Shown: in pieces, positions 6,763 to 13,311 of the stretch | Layout: every line of letters starts with the position of its first letter | Numbering within the stretch: the stretch's first letter is position 1 | From: Mucilaginibacter sp. | GTDB taxonomy: Bacteria; Bacteroidota; Bacteroidia; Sphingobacteriales; Sphingobacteriaceae | Assembly: GCA_014376655.1 (NCBI GenBank) | Contig: JACMRC010000007.1 | Span: 1 to 15,179 of the forward strand | Reading direction: 5' to 3' | DNA: 15,179 nucleotides | Position numbers and translations under genes: made by a program | The notes under the pieces: generated by a model | What the model was told of the DNA's origin: nothing | What the model saw: only the letters and a program-made list of their open reading frames with translations | Databases searched by the model: none

Positions 6763-7403
6763 GCCTTAGTAGATATTGCCACTTTTGGCCTCACCGCCAA
6801 ATAAACTCTTTTTACAACATGATATCCGGCTAAACCGAAAAATAAAATAGCGATAGCGGTATTAATTACCCTGGTGCTTAGTGCAAATTTGCTTCGGATA
6901 TACTGCGCGAACCGGGCATATAAAAACAAACATAAAAACGCCCCGCCTGCAGATCCAATGCTGAAGATTATCAGTGCTGCATTGCCATCTAAGATCCATT
7001 CGTGGGTTATTAAGTAGGTGCCGCATATCATCCAGAAGGGTACCTGCATAGGGTTAATAAAACCTAAAAGAATGCCGTATTTAATGCTGGCGTGTTCGCT
7101 GTATTTGGTTTTGGGTGGTTTGGTGCGGTTAAGCCAGGTTATGGTGCCTAACACCAAAAATAAGGCAAACATTACCCAATCAATAATCACATCCAAATGT
7201 ACTTGCGTCGATAACCATTTGGCCGCGTGCATAATGATGAAGGTGAAGATGAACTCGGCGCAACTAAACGCTATGATAAATTGTAGAGCGTGGTTAAAGC
7301 CACGGTTTACGGTAATGCGTACAAGGGTAAGGTTAATGTTTCCGGGTGGGATGTAACCAATAAAGTTGGCAATAAGGCCCAGGAAAAAGGTTAGCAATAT
7401 CAT
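6759..7403 (-). CDS. LysE-family translocator (putative amino acid or metabolite exporter)
   Basis: The 214-residue protein has about six hydrophobic segments (near 2-20, 38-60, 70-88, 108-132, 140-162 and 180-200). The start of the family is conserved: a membrane helix then IPPGNINLTLVRITVNRGFNHAL at 18-40, equivalent to the PGP..........RG motif of LysE/RhtB exporters. GILLGFINPMQVPFWM at about 109-124 matches the second half, where the family has an NP motif. Such proteins sit in the inner membrane and export basic amino acids, homoserine, threonine or related molecules; the substrate is unknown. The ATG at 7403 lies 6 bases after a promoter-like -7 box. The gene ends by overlapping the stop of the convergent gene by four bases. 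Confidence 0.88.
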   Translation of the reverse strand: MILLTFFLGLIANFIGYIPPGNINLTLVRITVNRGFNHALQFIIAFSCAEFIFTFIIMHAAKWLSTQVHLDVIIDWVMFALFLVLGTITWLNRTKPPKTKYSEHASIKYGILLGFINPMQVPFWMICGTYLITHEWILDGNAALIIFSIGSAGGAFLCLFLYARFAQYIRSKFALSTRVINTAIAILFFGLAGYHVVKRVYLAVRPKVAISTKA

Positions 7404-7408
7404 CGGCG

Positions 7409-7441
7409 TAAAGATATGTTTTGGATGTGCAGATATGCAAA
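7409..7441 (-). promoter_or_regulatory. Candidate promoter of the LysE-family gene, near-leaderless
   Basis: On the minus strand TTTG (7441-7438) is followed after 21 bases by TATCTTTA (7416-7409). The pair matches the Bacteroidota -33/-7 layout TTTG-N19-21-TAnnTTTG except for the last base. The start site would lie within a few bases of the ATG at 7403, giving a very short leader or none. The -33 box falls in repeat element C. Confidence 0.4.
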
Positions 7442-7523
7442 TATGCGGATGTGCAAATGGTATTATTTAAACGTTAACGCCATGTTAAAACAGGTATAGG
7501 CAGGGAAATAGCTTTTAACCTTT

Positions 7524-7542
7524 AACAAGCTTTAAGCTTGTT
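7524..7542. other. Palindrome AACAAGCTT-T-AAGCTTGTT
   Basis: Two perfect 9-base arms flank a single central base. It could be a dimeric protein binding site, or a 7-bp hairpin with a TTTAA loop followed by a T-run (7541-7544). It lies 121 bases upstream of the LysE-family start. Confidence 0.5.
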
Positions 7543-7577
7543 TTAAAGTGTTATGGTAAAACAGCCTCGTATAAGCA

Positions 7578-7608
7578 TTTTATTTCCGCTGTATTTTTTG
7601 TATTTTTG
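7578..7608 (+). promoter_or_regulatory. Candidate plus-strand promoter within the gene-free stretch
   Basis: TATTTTTG (7601-7608) is an exact TAnnTTTG. TTTA (7578-7581) lies 19 bases upstream as a one-mismatch -33 box. Transcription would begin around 7614, at the foot of a small AGCCC/GGGCT hairpin, and read through the decamer array toward the gene at 7917. The T-rich context makes chance matches likely. Confidence 0.3.
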
Positions 7609-7725
7609 TATAAGCCCATCCCCGGGCTGTCAGTGTGGTTATTTTTCAACTACCAATTCCGCAAGTAAATTACAGTTTTTTGCATTATGTATTTATTAAA
7701 CAGCGAGTTAAGTTAAATATTTATT

Positions 7726-7827
7726 GTGATACAGTGTGATACGCTGTGATATAGTGTGGATACGTGTGATAATGATGTGATACAGTGTGATTGGATGTGA
7801 TATAGTGTGATATCAATGTGATAAAAA
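7726..7827 (+). repeat. Helically phased array of ten GTGATA-type units
   Basis: Ten direct units begin with GTGAT, except one with GTGGATA. They start at 7726, 7736, 7746, 7756, 7766, 7777, 7787, 7797, 7807 and 7818, so the spacing is 10 bases with two 11-base steps. Consensus is GTGATAYAGT. The mean spacing of about 10.2 is close to one turn of B-DNA, so all units face the same side of the helix. Confidence 0.85.
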
Positions 7828-7916
7828 GCGATTTCCCTGCAGGGGATAGGTAAAGGCCTTTTTCTTCATCTAAAAAATCCGCACATTTGCACAGTTGCGT
7901 ATTTGCACATTTTTAC

Positions 7917-8378
7917 ATGTTAACAGAAGAACAACAGGAACGTATTGACATCATTCATCATAAACTAAAGTTTATTGAGCAAAAGCCAACCGTAGCCTGC
8001 ATAATAAATTTAGACCCGCTAATACTGGCCGGTGATGATATAGCTGAATTAATAAGCATTGCCGGTGGTGTATCTATCAGTGGTAATGTAGAAACGCTGA
8101 TAGAACTTAACCCGGATGTAATTATGCTAATGCCGGGCGACAATAACATTACCCAAAGCATGAGCGACATTGACCAGCTATTACAATTACCCGGCTTTGC
8201 CGATTTAAAAGCTATAAAAAACAGCCGTTTTTATATAGCCGACGCGAGCCAATATTTTAATAATGATGATGCTGATAATTTTGTTGACTCGGTAGAATTA
8301 CTGGCCGAGATCATCTATCCCAAACAGTTTATTTTTGGGCACGAGGGGCAGGGGTGGATTAAGTTTAACACGATTTAA
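7917..8378 (+). CDS. Orphan C-terminal half of a BtuF-like (cobalamin/iron-siderophore) binding protein
   Basis: The 153-residue protein resembles the second half of cobalamin/Fe3+-siderophore periplasmic binding proteins (PF01497, BtuF group). It begins in the linker helix (QQERIDIIHHKL). It continues through a strand corresponding to 'P.V..LE.LDP...AG' (PTVACIINLDPLILAGDDI, 24-42), AGG at 49-51, ETLIELNPDVIMLMPGD (59-75), LPGFADLKAIKNSRFYIADA (91-110) and YFNNDDADNFVDSVELLAEIIYP (113-135). The N-terminal lobe is missing and there is no signal peptide, so a cytoplasmic location is expected and ordinary ligand capture is doubtful. A conserved RPGPR-type stretch is replaced by NDDAD. ATG 7917 is chosen; a TTG at 7887 in the same frame lies in repeat element C. 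It converges on the TonB-receptor gene. It may be a reduced domain protein or a remnant; no upstream remnant of the N-terminal half is visible. Confidence 0.7.
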   Translation: MLTEEQQERIDIIHHKLKFIEQKPTVACIINLDPLILAGDDIAELISIAGGVSISGNVETLIELNPDVIMLMPGDNNITQSMSDIDQLLQLPGFADLKAIKNSRFYIADASQYFNNDDADNFVDSVELLAEIIYPKQFIFGHEGQGWIKFNTI

Positions 8379-8482
8379 GGATTGAAGGATTAATCAGGAT
8401 GAGACACGATTAAAAGATTTAAATGATTTGACAGGATTGAATAATTTAATCCTGATTAATCCTTCAATCCTTAAATCGTGTT
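8367..8482. repeat. Inverted element D with perfect 34-bp arms between convergent genes
   Basis: The 34 bases at 8367-8400 are the exact reverse complement of 8449-8482, with a 48-base loop. The left arm and loop are made of GATT-led words at 8-10 base spacing (GATTTAAG, GATTGAAG and similar). The left arm contains the stop of the 7917 gene (8376-8378). The right arm reaches two bases into the stop of the TonB-receptor gene (8481-8483). It would form a strong hairpin in transcripts from either side and may work as a bidirectional terminator, though without clean T-runs. Confidence 0.9.
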
Positions 8483-10562
8483 AGAATTTGACGTTAAAGC
8501 CGGCATAGTAATTTCTTAATGCCGATGGGTTATAAAAACGGTTTCCTACAGCATCCAGATCGGCCCCCAGGTTATATTTTTCGTTTAACAGGTTATCAAC
8601 TCCCGCGTAAATTTCTAAACGCGATTTATTGCTTAACTGGTGTTGCCAGCCCGCTTTCGCCTGTACCAAATTATACTTAGGTGCATAAAAAGTATTAGCC
8701 TCGTTTAACGGAATGCGCGCGGTGGCATTATATTGCGAATACAGGTACAACGACTCCGGGAATTTTACCTGCAAACTGGCTACGCTTACATTGCGTGGTA
8801 CACCGGTTAGTTCATTACCTGCATAGCCGGTGGTAGCATCGTGGTAATCCCCAAAAGTAAACTTGCTTATAGTTAATGATTCGCTTATTTGTAAGCCACG
8901 GATAAAGCCCTGGTTGGTTGGTTTAATTAGCCAATCGGTAAAATAAAGCTCTATGCCCGGCTGTTTAATATCGCCCGAGTTGGTATAATATTCTGTAGAC
9001 GCGGCTGTAAGCCTGCGCACAATGGCATTGTTTAAATGGAAGTAAAAGGCCGATACATCCAATAGCATGGTTTCATCACTATTCCGTAAACGGAAACCGG
9101 TTTCATAACTCCAGCCATATTGCGCACCTAATGTGGTATTGATGATATTGTTAGATGGGCGGATTTCGGCCGATGTAGGTGTCGAATATCCACGGCTTGC
9201 CGATACCCTCCAAAAAAAATTACTGGTAACCTGGTAAGACAACGCCAACCTTGGCATTACCTGCGGCGAGAATGTTTGCGTAGTAAATGCCGTTTGGTTG
9301 CGCGGGTAAACATTTTTAAAATCATAACCATAGAAATTTAAACTTGCGGCAGCCTCTACATGCAAGCGATCATACAAAGTCTCCTCATATCGCGCGAAAA
9401 AGAAATGCTGGCCGGTATTAACCTTGTCTAAACTTTGGGCAGTATCGCGTACACCAGCGCGGTTGCCATAATCGTTATTGTCGGCATTGGTTTGTGCCCA
9501 TTCCATGCCCACGTTTGCCTTCCATTTAAAGTCTTTTTTAGGTGTGCCGGTAAACTCAAAGTAAGTGCGCATGCCATAAGTACGCTCATAACGCTGCTCG
9601 TAATTAGTGATAAACGGATTGGTGAAGTTTACATAAGCGCCATACACCGCTAATATATTACGAATGTTTGGTGTGATATGCCATTCGTTTACCGCACCCC
9701 CATAGGTCATTTTGTTTTCTATACCTGCATTTTGTACCAAAGAGCCCGGTACAACCGGGGTAGATGGCCGCGCGGCCGTTGGGTCAATCGCCAATTGCGC
9801 CAGCGTTAAGCCACCCGGCGTTTCATATTTTAGGTCCGAGTAAAAGCCTAATATCTTCAAAGAGTTAACACCGCCATAAGTTAGCTTATCGCTTGCCTGG
9901 AAAAAGTGGCGGTACATATCGCTGTGTATACGATAGCCATGATAGGTTTCATAAGCCTGGCTAAAATTAAACTGATTATTTTTACTTACCTGTTGCAGGC
10001 CAACGTTTTCATGCACCAATCCGTACGATCCGCCTGTAAAGCCTGCGGTAACAAAGCTGGTATTGTCATAACGGTTAACCGGGTTAATTAAAACCACCCC
10101 GCCAGAGTTTGCACCAAATAAACTACCATCGGGGCCCTTTAATACTTCTATGCCTTGTACGCTGTTAAAGTCGATAACGTTTAAATAGGTATTGCCGCCC
10201 GCGTCGGTAAGGGGCAGGTCGTCATAATAAATTTTAACATCGCGGATGCCAAATGGCGACCGCAATAAGCTGCCCCTGATGGATAACCTGTAACTACCCG
10301 GCGACCGCTCTTCCATACGTACGCCCGGTACTGTATTTACTGCAGATACCAGCGAATTATCGGGCTGTAGCTTTAACTGTGCCGGCGATATTACACTTAC
10401 AGATGCCGGCACACTTAACATGGGCTGATCTGAAAGATAGCCCTTTACCGTTATTGCATTTAAACTGGTTGTATCGGCTTTAACATTATTAGGTTTTTTT
10501 TGAGCACTGGCAATACTGCCGGCCACCAAAATAAACAGGATAGTAGAATAAATTTTGCGCAC
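8481..10562 (-). CDS. TonB-dependent outer-membrane receptor, YncD/PqqU-like
   Basis: From GTG 10562 the protein has 693 residues and an ideal signal peptide (MRKIYSTILFILVAGSIASA, then Q). An in-frame TTG at 10586 would add eight residues in front of it and lies in a promoter box, so it is rejected. The plug domain spans about residues 32-165: PASVSVISPAQL, VNTVPGVRMEERSPGSYRLS, IRGSLLRSPFGIRDVKIYYD, EVLKGPDGSLFGANSGGVVLI. The rest is a 22-strand barrel ending in NYYAGFNVKF with the terminal Phe typical of outer-membrane proteins. No N-terminal carboxypeptidase-like domain is present, so it is not a SusC type. The run RSxxGIRxxxxYxDxxP and overall length resemble E. coli YncD (PqqU), the PQQ importer. 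The gene lies downstream of a PQQ-type dehydrogenase gene on the same strand, which fits that substrate; iron or cobalamin carriers remain possible. Confidence 0.88.
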   Translation of the reverse strand: MRKIYSTILFILVAGSIASAQKKPNNVKADTTSLNAITVKGYLSDQPMLSVPASVSVISPAQLKLQPDNSLVSAVNTVPGVRMEERSPGSYRLSIRGSLLRSPFGIRDVKIYYDDLPLTDAGGNTYLNVIDFNSVQGIEVLKGPDGSLFGANSGGVVLINPVNRYDNTSFVTAGFTGGSYGLVHENVGLQQVSKNNQFNFSQAYETYHGYRIHSDMYRHFFQASDKLTYGGVNSLKILGFYSDLKYETPGGLTLAQLAIDPTAARPSTPVVPGSLVQNAGIENKMTYGGAVNEWHITPNIRNILAVYGAYVNFTNPFITNYEQRYERTYGMRTYFEFTGTPKKDFKWKANVGMEWAQTNADNNDYGNRAGVRDTAQSLDKVNTGQHFFFARYEETLYDRLHVEAAASLNFYGYDFKNVYPRNQTAFTTQTFSPQVMPRLALSYQVTSNFFWRVSASRGYSTPTSAEIRPSNNIINTTLGAQYGWSYETGFRLRNSDETMLLDVSAFYFHLNNAIVRRLTAASTEYYTNSGDIKQPGIELYFTDWLIKPTNQGFIRGLQISESLTISKFTFGDYHDATTGYAGNELTGVPRNVSVASLQVKFPESLYLYSQYNATARIPLNEANTFYAPKYNLVQAKAGWQHQLSNKSRLEIYAGVDNLLNEKYNLGADLDAVGNRFYNPSALRNYYAGFNVKF

Positions 10563-10583
10563 TGGTATAAATATTAGGTTAAA

Positions 10584-10591
10584 CAAAAATA
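10584..10591 (-). promoter_or_regulatory. TAnnTTTG -7 element of the TonB-receptor gene
   Basis: On the minus strand TATTTTTG is an exact -7 match. It would start transcription near 10577-10579, giving a leader of about 15 bases before GTG 10562. It overlaps the downstream edge of the terminator-like hairpin 10587-10618. No TTTG-type -33 box is visible at the usual distance. Confidence 0.45.
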
Positions 10592-10618
10592 GCCCTTTAG
10601 TTTAATAAAGAGCTATTT
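10587..10618 (-). terminator. Intrinsic terminator-like hairpin after the PQQ dehydrogenase gene
   Basis: Arms 10587-10599 and 10606-10618 form a 13-bp stem with one internal mismatch and a six-base loop. On the minus strand it runs into TTTTTG. It lies 29 bases beyond the dehydrogenase stop and 25 bases before the receptor GTG. It could terminate the upstream message or attenuate readthrough into the receptor gene. Confidence 0.6.
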
Positions 10619-10647
10619 CGGTTTGTAAGATATTAGATACGTAAAAG

Positions 10648-11910
10648 CTAATGTGTACTAACGCGCCATATAGTATTAGCAGCATCATCAGCCACTAATA
10701 AGGATCCATCTTTTGCTATCGCGATACCAACCGGGCGGCCATGCACCTCATAAGTTGAAGGATTGGCAATAAAGCCGGTTAAAAAATCTTGCATCGGCCC
10801 TGCAGGCCTCCCGTTTGTAAATGGCACAAAGGTTACTTTATATCCCGCAAGGGTTGATTTATTCCATGAACCATGTTGCCCAATAAATGCGCCACCCATA
10901 TACTTACGCGGAAAACTTGAACCGGTATAAAATGCCAAACCTAATGACGCGGTATGTGCGCCTAAATCAAAATCGGGTACTATGGCTTTCCGTACCAGGT
11001 CTGGGCGTTGCGGCTTAACCCGGCTATCAATATGCTGCCCAAAATAGGAGTAGGGCCAGCCGTAAAAGCCACCCGGCCTAACGCTGGTTAGGTAATCGGG
11101 TACTAACTCATCACCTAATTCGTCGCGCTCATTAACAGCAGCCCATAACATGCGGGTGCGTGGTTCAAAATCTATACCGGCAGGATTGCGCAGGCCGCTT
11201 GCATAAATGCGTTCGCCGGTGCCGTCCGGGTTTATTTCTAAAATGCCGGCACGGCGTGCTTCATTAGCAGGTCCTTTTTCCATCACGTTAGTTCCGGACC
11301 CTACGGCTATATATATTTTAGTACCAGCCGCGTTTGCGCGCAGGTTACGTGTCCAGTGGTTGTTGTAGCCACTGGCAGGCAAGCGTAGTATCAATTTTCC
11401 GGGCCCTGTGATATGTAATTGCCCGGGCTTGTAAGCAAATCGCCATAGACCATCGGTATTGGCAACATAAAACCAGTTGCCTAATATTAGCATCCCGAAG
11501 GGCTGGTTCAACCCGCTTAAAAAAACAGTTGACATGTCGGGTAGGCCGTCTCCATTTTTATCTCTTAATAAAGTTATGCGGTTGGCACTTTTACCCAGGT
11601 TTTGCGATTTGGATGCACCCACAATATCGGACCCTAATTTTTTCAGCCATTTTAATTCGGTGTTGGCTTCTGATACAAACACATCGCCATTTTGGGCCAC
11701 ATACATATTGCGCGGGTTATCTAACCTATTGGCAAACATGGTTACCTTAAATCCCGGCGGGGCGGTAGGCTTTTGGCCTCGCTGCCAGCCAATTACTTTA
11801 CAATATTGGGTGGTTGATTTTGTTGCATTGGGAGGGGGCGGCCTGTGTTGTTGTGCATTTGTAGTCAGCGCCATCCCGGCAAATAAGGTTAATATTAATT
11901 TAGTTTTCAT
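10648..11910 (-). CDS. Secreted PQQ-dependent sugar dehydrogenase (glucose/sorbosone dehydrogenase family)
   Basis: This 420-residue protein has a signal peptide (MKTKLILTLFAGMALTTNA, then Q) and a short proline-rich linker (HRPPPPN). A six-bladed beta-propeller of the soluble PQQ glucose/L-sorbosone dehydrogenase type follows. Family features seen are PPGFKVTMFANRLDNPRNM (51-69) at the first blade, a calcium-loop-like RDKNGDGLPD (116-125), YNNHWTRNLRAN (182-193) with His185 as the likely catalytic base, ILEINPDGTGERIYASGLRNPAG, and HGRPVGIAIAKDGSLLVADD near the end. The enzyme would oxidise sugars or related alcohols and aldehydes in the periplasm using PQQ and calcium; the exact substrate is not evident. 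It is on the same strand as, and upstream of, the YncD-like receptor gene, with a hairpin between, and divergent from the VIT1-family gene. No PQQ biosynthesis gene is in the window. Confidence 0.92.
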   Translation of the reverse strand: MKTKLILTLFAGMALTTNAQQHRPPPPNATKSTTQYCKVIGWQRGQKPTAPPGFKVTMFANRLDNPRNMYVAQNGDVFVSEANTELKWLKKLGSDIVGASKSQNLGKSANRITLLRDKNGDGLPDMSTVFLSGLNQPFGMLILGNWFYVANTDGLWRFAYKPGQLHITGPGKLILRLPASGYNNHWTRNLRANAAGTKIYIAVGSGTNVMEKGPANEARRAGILEINPDGTGERIYASGLRNPAGIDFEPRTRMLWAAVNERDELGDELVPDYLTSVRPGGFYGWPYSYFGQHIDSRVKPQRPDLVRKAIVPDFDLGAHTASLGLAFYTGSSFPRKYMGGAFIGQHGSWNKSTLAGYKVTFVPFTNGRPAGPMQDFLTGFIANPSTYEVHGRPVGIAIAKDGSLLVADDAANTIWRVSTH

Positions 11911-12040
11911 AGCTGTAGGCGTACTTTAATAAAGCAACCTTGCGGGTTCATGTTTTGTTTTGGCAAATACTCACTATTCAGACAGATAATAAATTGCACT
12001 TTTTGTGTGGATAGTGCTATTTATGGCGGTACTTTTAATC

Positions 12041-12730
12041 ATGCATAACGAACAGCATTTAAAAAGCTCTGATACCATCCGCGATATTGTTATCGGCATG
12101 TCCGACGGCTTGACCGTGCCATTTGCATTAGCTGCAGGCTTAAGCGGAGCTGTAAATTCATCTGGTATAGTTATAACGGCTGGCATAGCCGAAATTGTTG
12201 CGGGGTCGATAGCTATGGGTTTGGGTGGATTTTTAGCCGGACGAACCGAGGCCGAACATTATGCCGCCGAGTTGAAACGCGAATATGATGAAGTAGAGCG
12301 TGTGCCTGAGCAGGAAAAGGCAGAGGTGAAAGAAGTATTTGCCAGTTTCGGCCTGTCAGAACAGCTGCAAACACAGGTAGCCGATGAAATGGCTAAGGAT
12401 AAAGACAAATGGGTTGACTTTATGATGCGCTATGAGCTTGGCCTTGAAAAGCCGTTAGCCAACCGTGCTACACAAAGTGCCATTACTATAGGTGTATCTT
12501 ATATAGTTGGGGGCATTATTCCGCTTAGCCCATACTTTTTTGAAGCCAACTCTCAAACTGCATTGATATATTCGTGTATCATTACAATGGTCTGCCTGTT
12601 TATTTTTGGATATTTTAAAAGTAAGGTTACAGGCCAGCCAGCTATCTCGGGTGCGTTTAAAGTGCTGGTTATAGGCGCACTGGCTGCCGCAGCAGCATTT
12701 GGAATGGCGAAGCTTATCACGGGGAAATAG
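12041..12730 (+). CDS. VIT1/CCC1-family iron/manganese transporter
   Basis: From ATG 12041 the protein has 229 residues. The first membrane helix carries the family motif IRDIVIGMSDGLTVPFALAAGL (14-35), with the conserved Asp residues. A second helix, AGIAEIVAGSIAMGLGGFLAGR (48-69), is followed by a long charged cytoplasmic helical region (EAEHYAAELKREYDEVERV through KWVDFMMRYELGLEKP). That region is rich in Glu and Met, like the metal-binding domain of plant VIT1. Three more hydrophobic segments complete the five-helix fold. Members move Fe2+ or Mn2+ out of the cytoplasm, so a role in metal detoxification or storage is likely. A GTG at 12005 in the same frame would add twelve hydrophobic residues before the family start and is not preferred. 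The gene is divergent from the dehydrogenase, sharing a 130-base gap, and its stop abuts repeat element E. Confidence 0.9.
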   Translation: MHNEQHLKSSDTIRDIVIGMSDGLTVPFALAAGLSGAVNSSGIVITAGIAEIVAGSIAMGLGGFLAGRTEAEHYAAELKREYDEVERVPEQEKAEVKEVFASFGLSEQLQTQVADEMAKDKDKWVDFMMRYELGLEKPLANRATQSAITIGVSYIVGGIIPLSPYFFEANSQTALIYSCIITMVCLFIFGYFKSKVTGQPAISGAFKVLVIGALAAAAAFGMAKLITGK

Positions 12731-12795
12731 TTTTGAGTATTAAGTTTTGAGTTAAGGCTACTCAAAACTCATCACCTACCACTCAAAACTTAATA
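12731..12795. repeat. Inverted heptamer element E (word TTTTGAG) between convergent genes
   Basis: The left side reads in heptamers from 12731: TTTTGAG, TATTAAG, TTTTGAG. The right side is the complement, with CTCAAAA at 12761 and 12782 and intervening heptamers in phase. The longest perfect inverted match is 14 bases (12739-12752 with 12781-12794). It starts directly after the VIT1-family stop and its right arm supplies the TGA stop of the reductase gene (12783-12785). It may terminate transcription from both sides. Confidence 0.85.
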
Positions 12796-13304
12796 AACTT
12801 CTCTATCTGGTCATCCGTAAATTTCACCGTATCTTCTTTATACAGGTCGCTGTACTCATTAAACTCTGTTTTTATATTAGCTATATGTAGCTTTAATGGC
12901 ATCACATGCAGGTTGACATAATGGCAAACGCCTGTAAAATGGTCGATGCCGCGAATGTTACCGTATTTGCCGGATGATATGCCCACCAGGGCTGCTTTCT
13001 TTTCATAAAAACTATCCGGAAACGAACAGGCATCCACAAAAACTTTTAATGCACCCGGGAAACTGCCATTGTACTCCGGTATTATAAAAATGAATTTATC
13101 TGTAGCGGTAACAATATCCTGGATTTCCTGGAACTCGGCACTGCGTTTTCCGTACAGGTCTGTTTGTAACACATTGGGGGGCAGTTGCGCCATTGATAGT
13201 ATGCCGGCTTCCACACCTTTTTCAAGTAGCTTTTTCTGGTAATAGCGTGCCACCTTAAGGGTGGAGCTTCCGGGGCGATTGGTAGATGATATGATGGTAA
13301 TCAT
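12783..13304 (-). CDS. NADPH-dependent FMN reductase family protein
   Basis: This 173-residue protein is a flavodoxin-like NAD(P)H-dependent FMN reductase (PF03358, azoreductase/chromate reductase group). The first loop TIISSTNRPGSSTLKVARYY (3-22) is the FMN phosphate-binding segment. FIIPEYNGSFPGALKVFVDAC (73-93) is the strongly conserved second flavin loop, and ALVGISSGKYGNIRGIDHF (104-122) the third. Such enzymes reduce flavins, quinones or azo compounds in the cytoplasm and are usually dimers or tetramers; the physiological substrate is unknown. The ATG at 13304 follows an A-rich leader with no Shine-Dalgarno sequence. The last residues KFIKF and the stop come from the arm of repeat element E, so the C-terminus has been shaped by that element. 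Repeat element F lies just upstream of the start. Confidence 0.9.
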   Translation of the reverse strand: MITIISSTNRPGSSTLKVARYYQKKLLEKGVEAGILSMAQLPPNVLQTDLYGKRSAEFQEIQDIVTATDKFIFIIPEYNGSFPGALKVFVDACSFPDSFYEKKAALVGISSGKYGNIRGIDHFTGVCHYVNLHVMPLKLHIANIKTEFNEYSDLYKEDTVKFTDDQIEKFIKF

Positions 13305-13311
13305 TTTTTAT

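Larger units (their letters stand above)
7461..7878. other. Gene-free stretch with possible untranslated transcript
   Basis: No credible coding frame is present. From left to right it holds a near-perfect palindrome (7524-7542), a promoter-like TAnnTTTG (7601-7608), a small hairpin AGCCC/GGGCT (7613-7628), a T/A-rich segment, the decamer array (7726-7827), and two short palindromes, CCCTGCAGGG (7835-7844) and AAAGGCCTTT (7853-7862). A transcript from about 7614 would be a long leader for the downstream gene or a small RNA; no known RNA family is recognised. Confidence 0.5.
7425..7910. repeat. Inverted octamer element C (word ATRTGCRR) bracketing the gene-free stretch
   Basis: The left arm (7425-7456) is four octamers of the form ATRTGCRR. 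The right arm (7879-7910) is four octamers of the same form on the opposite strand, with one C for A at a first position and one C for T. Taken as 32-mers the arms agree at 24 of 32 positions. They are separated by 422 bases, far more than in the other elements of this window, and enclose the decamer array. Confidence 0.8.

Noticed and set aside
7726..7827. GTGATA array as a CRISPR
   Set aside because: Units are 10-11 bases with no unique spacers and no cas genes; it is a simple phased direct repeat.
7404..7916. Cobalamin riboswitch or other known RNA family ahead of the BtuF-like gene
   Set aside because: No B12-box-like conserved string or recognisable multi-helix layout could be found; only small separate hairpins are present.
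11477..11929. 150-residue plus-strand reading frame opposite the PQQ dehydrogenase
   Set aside because: It is antisense to a clearly identified gene, has no recognisable domain, and its composition follows from the opposite codons.
12005..12040. GTG start extending the VIT1-family protein by twelve residues
   Set aside because: The extra residues precede the usual family start and ATG 12041 fits; no ribosome-binding support for the GTG.
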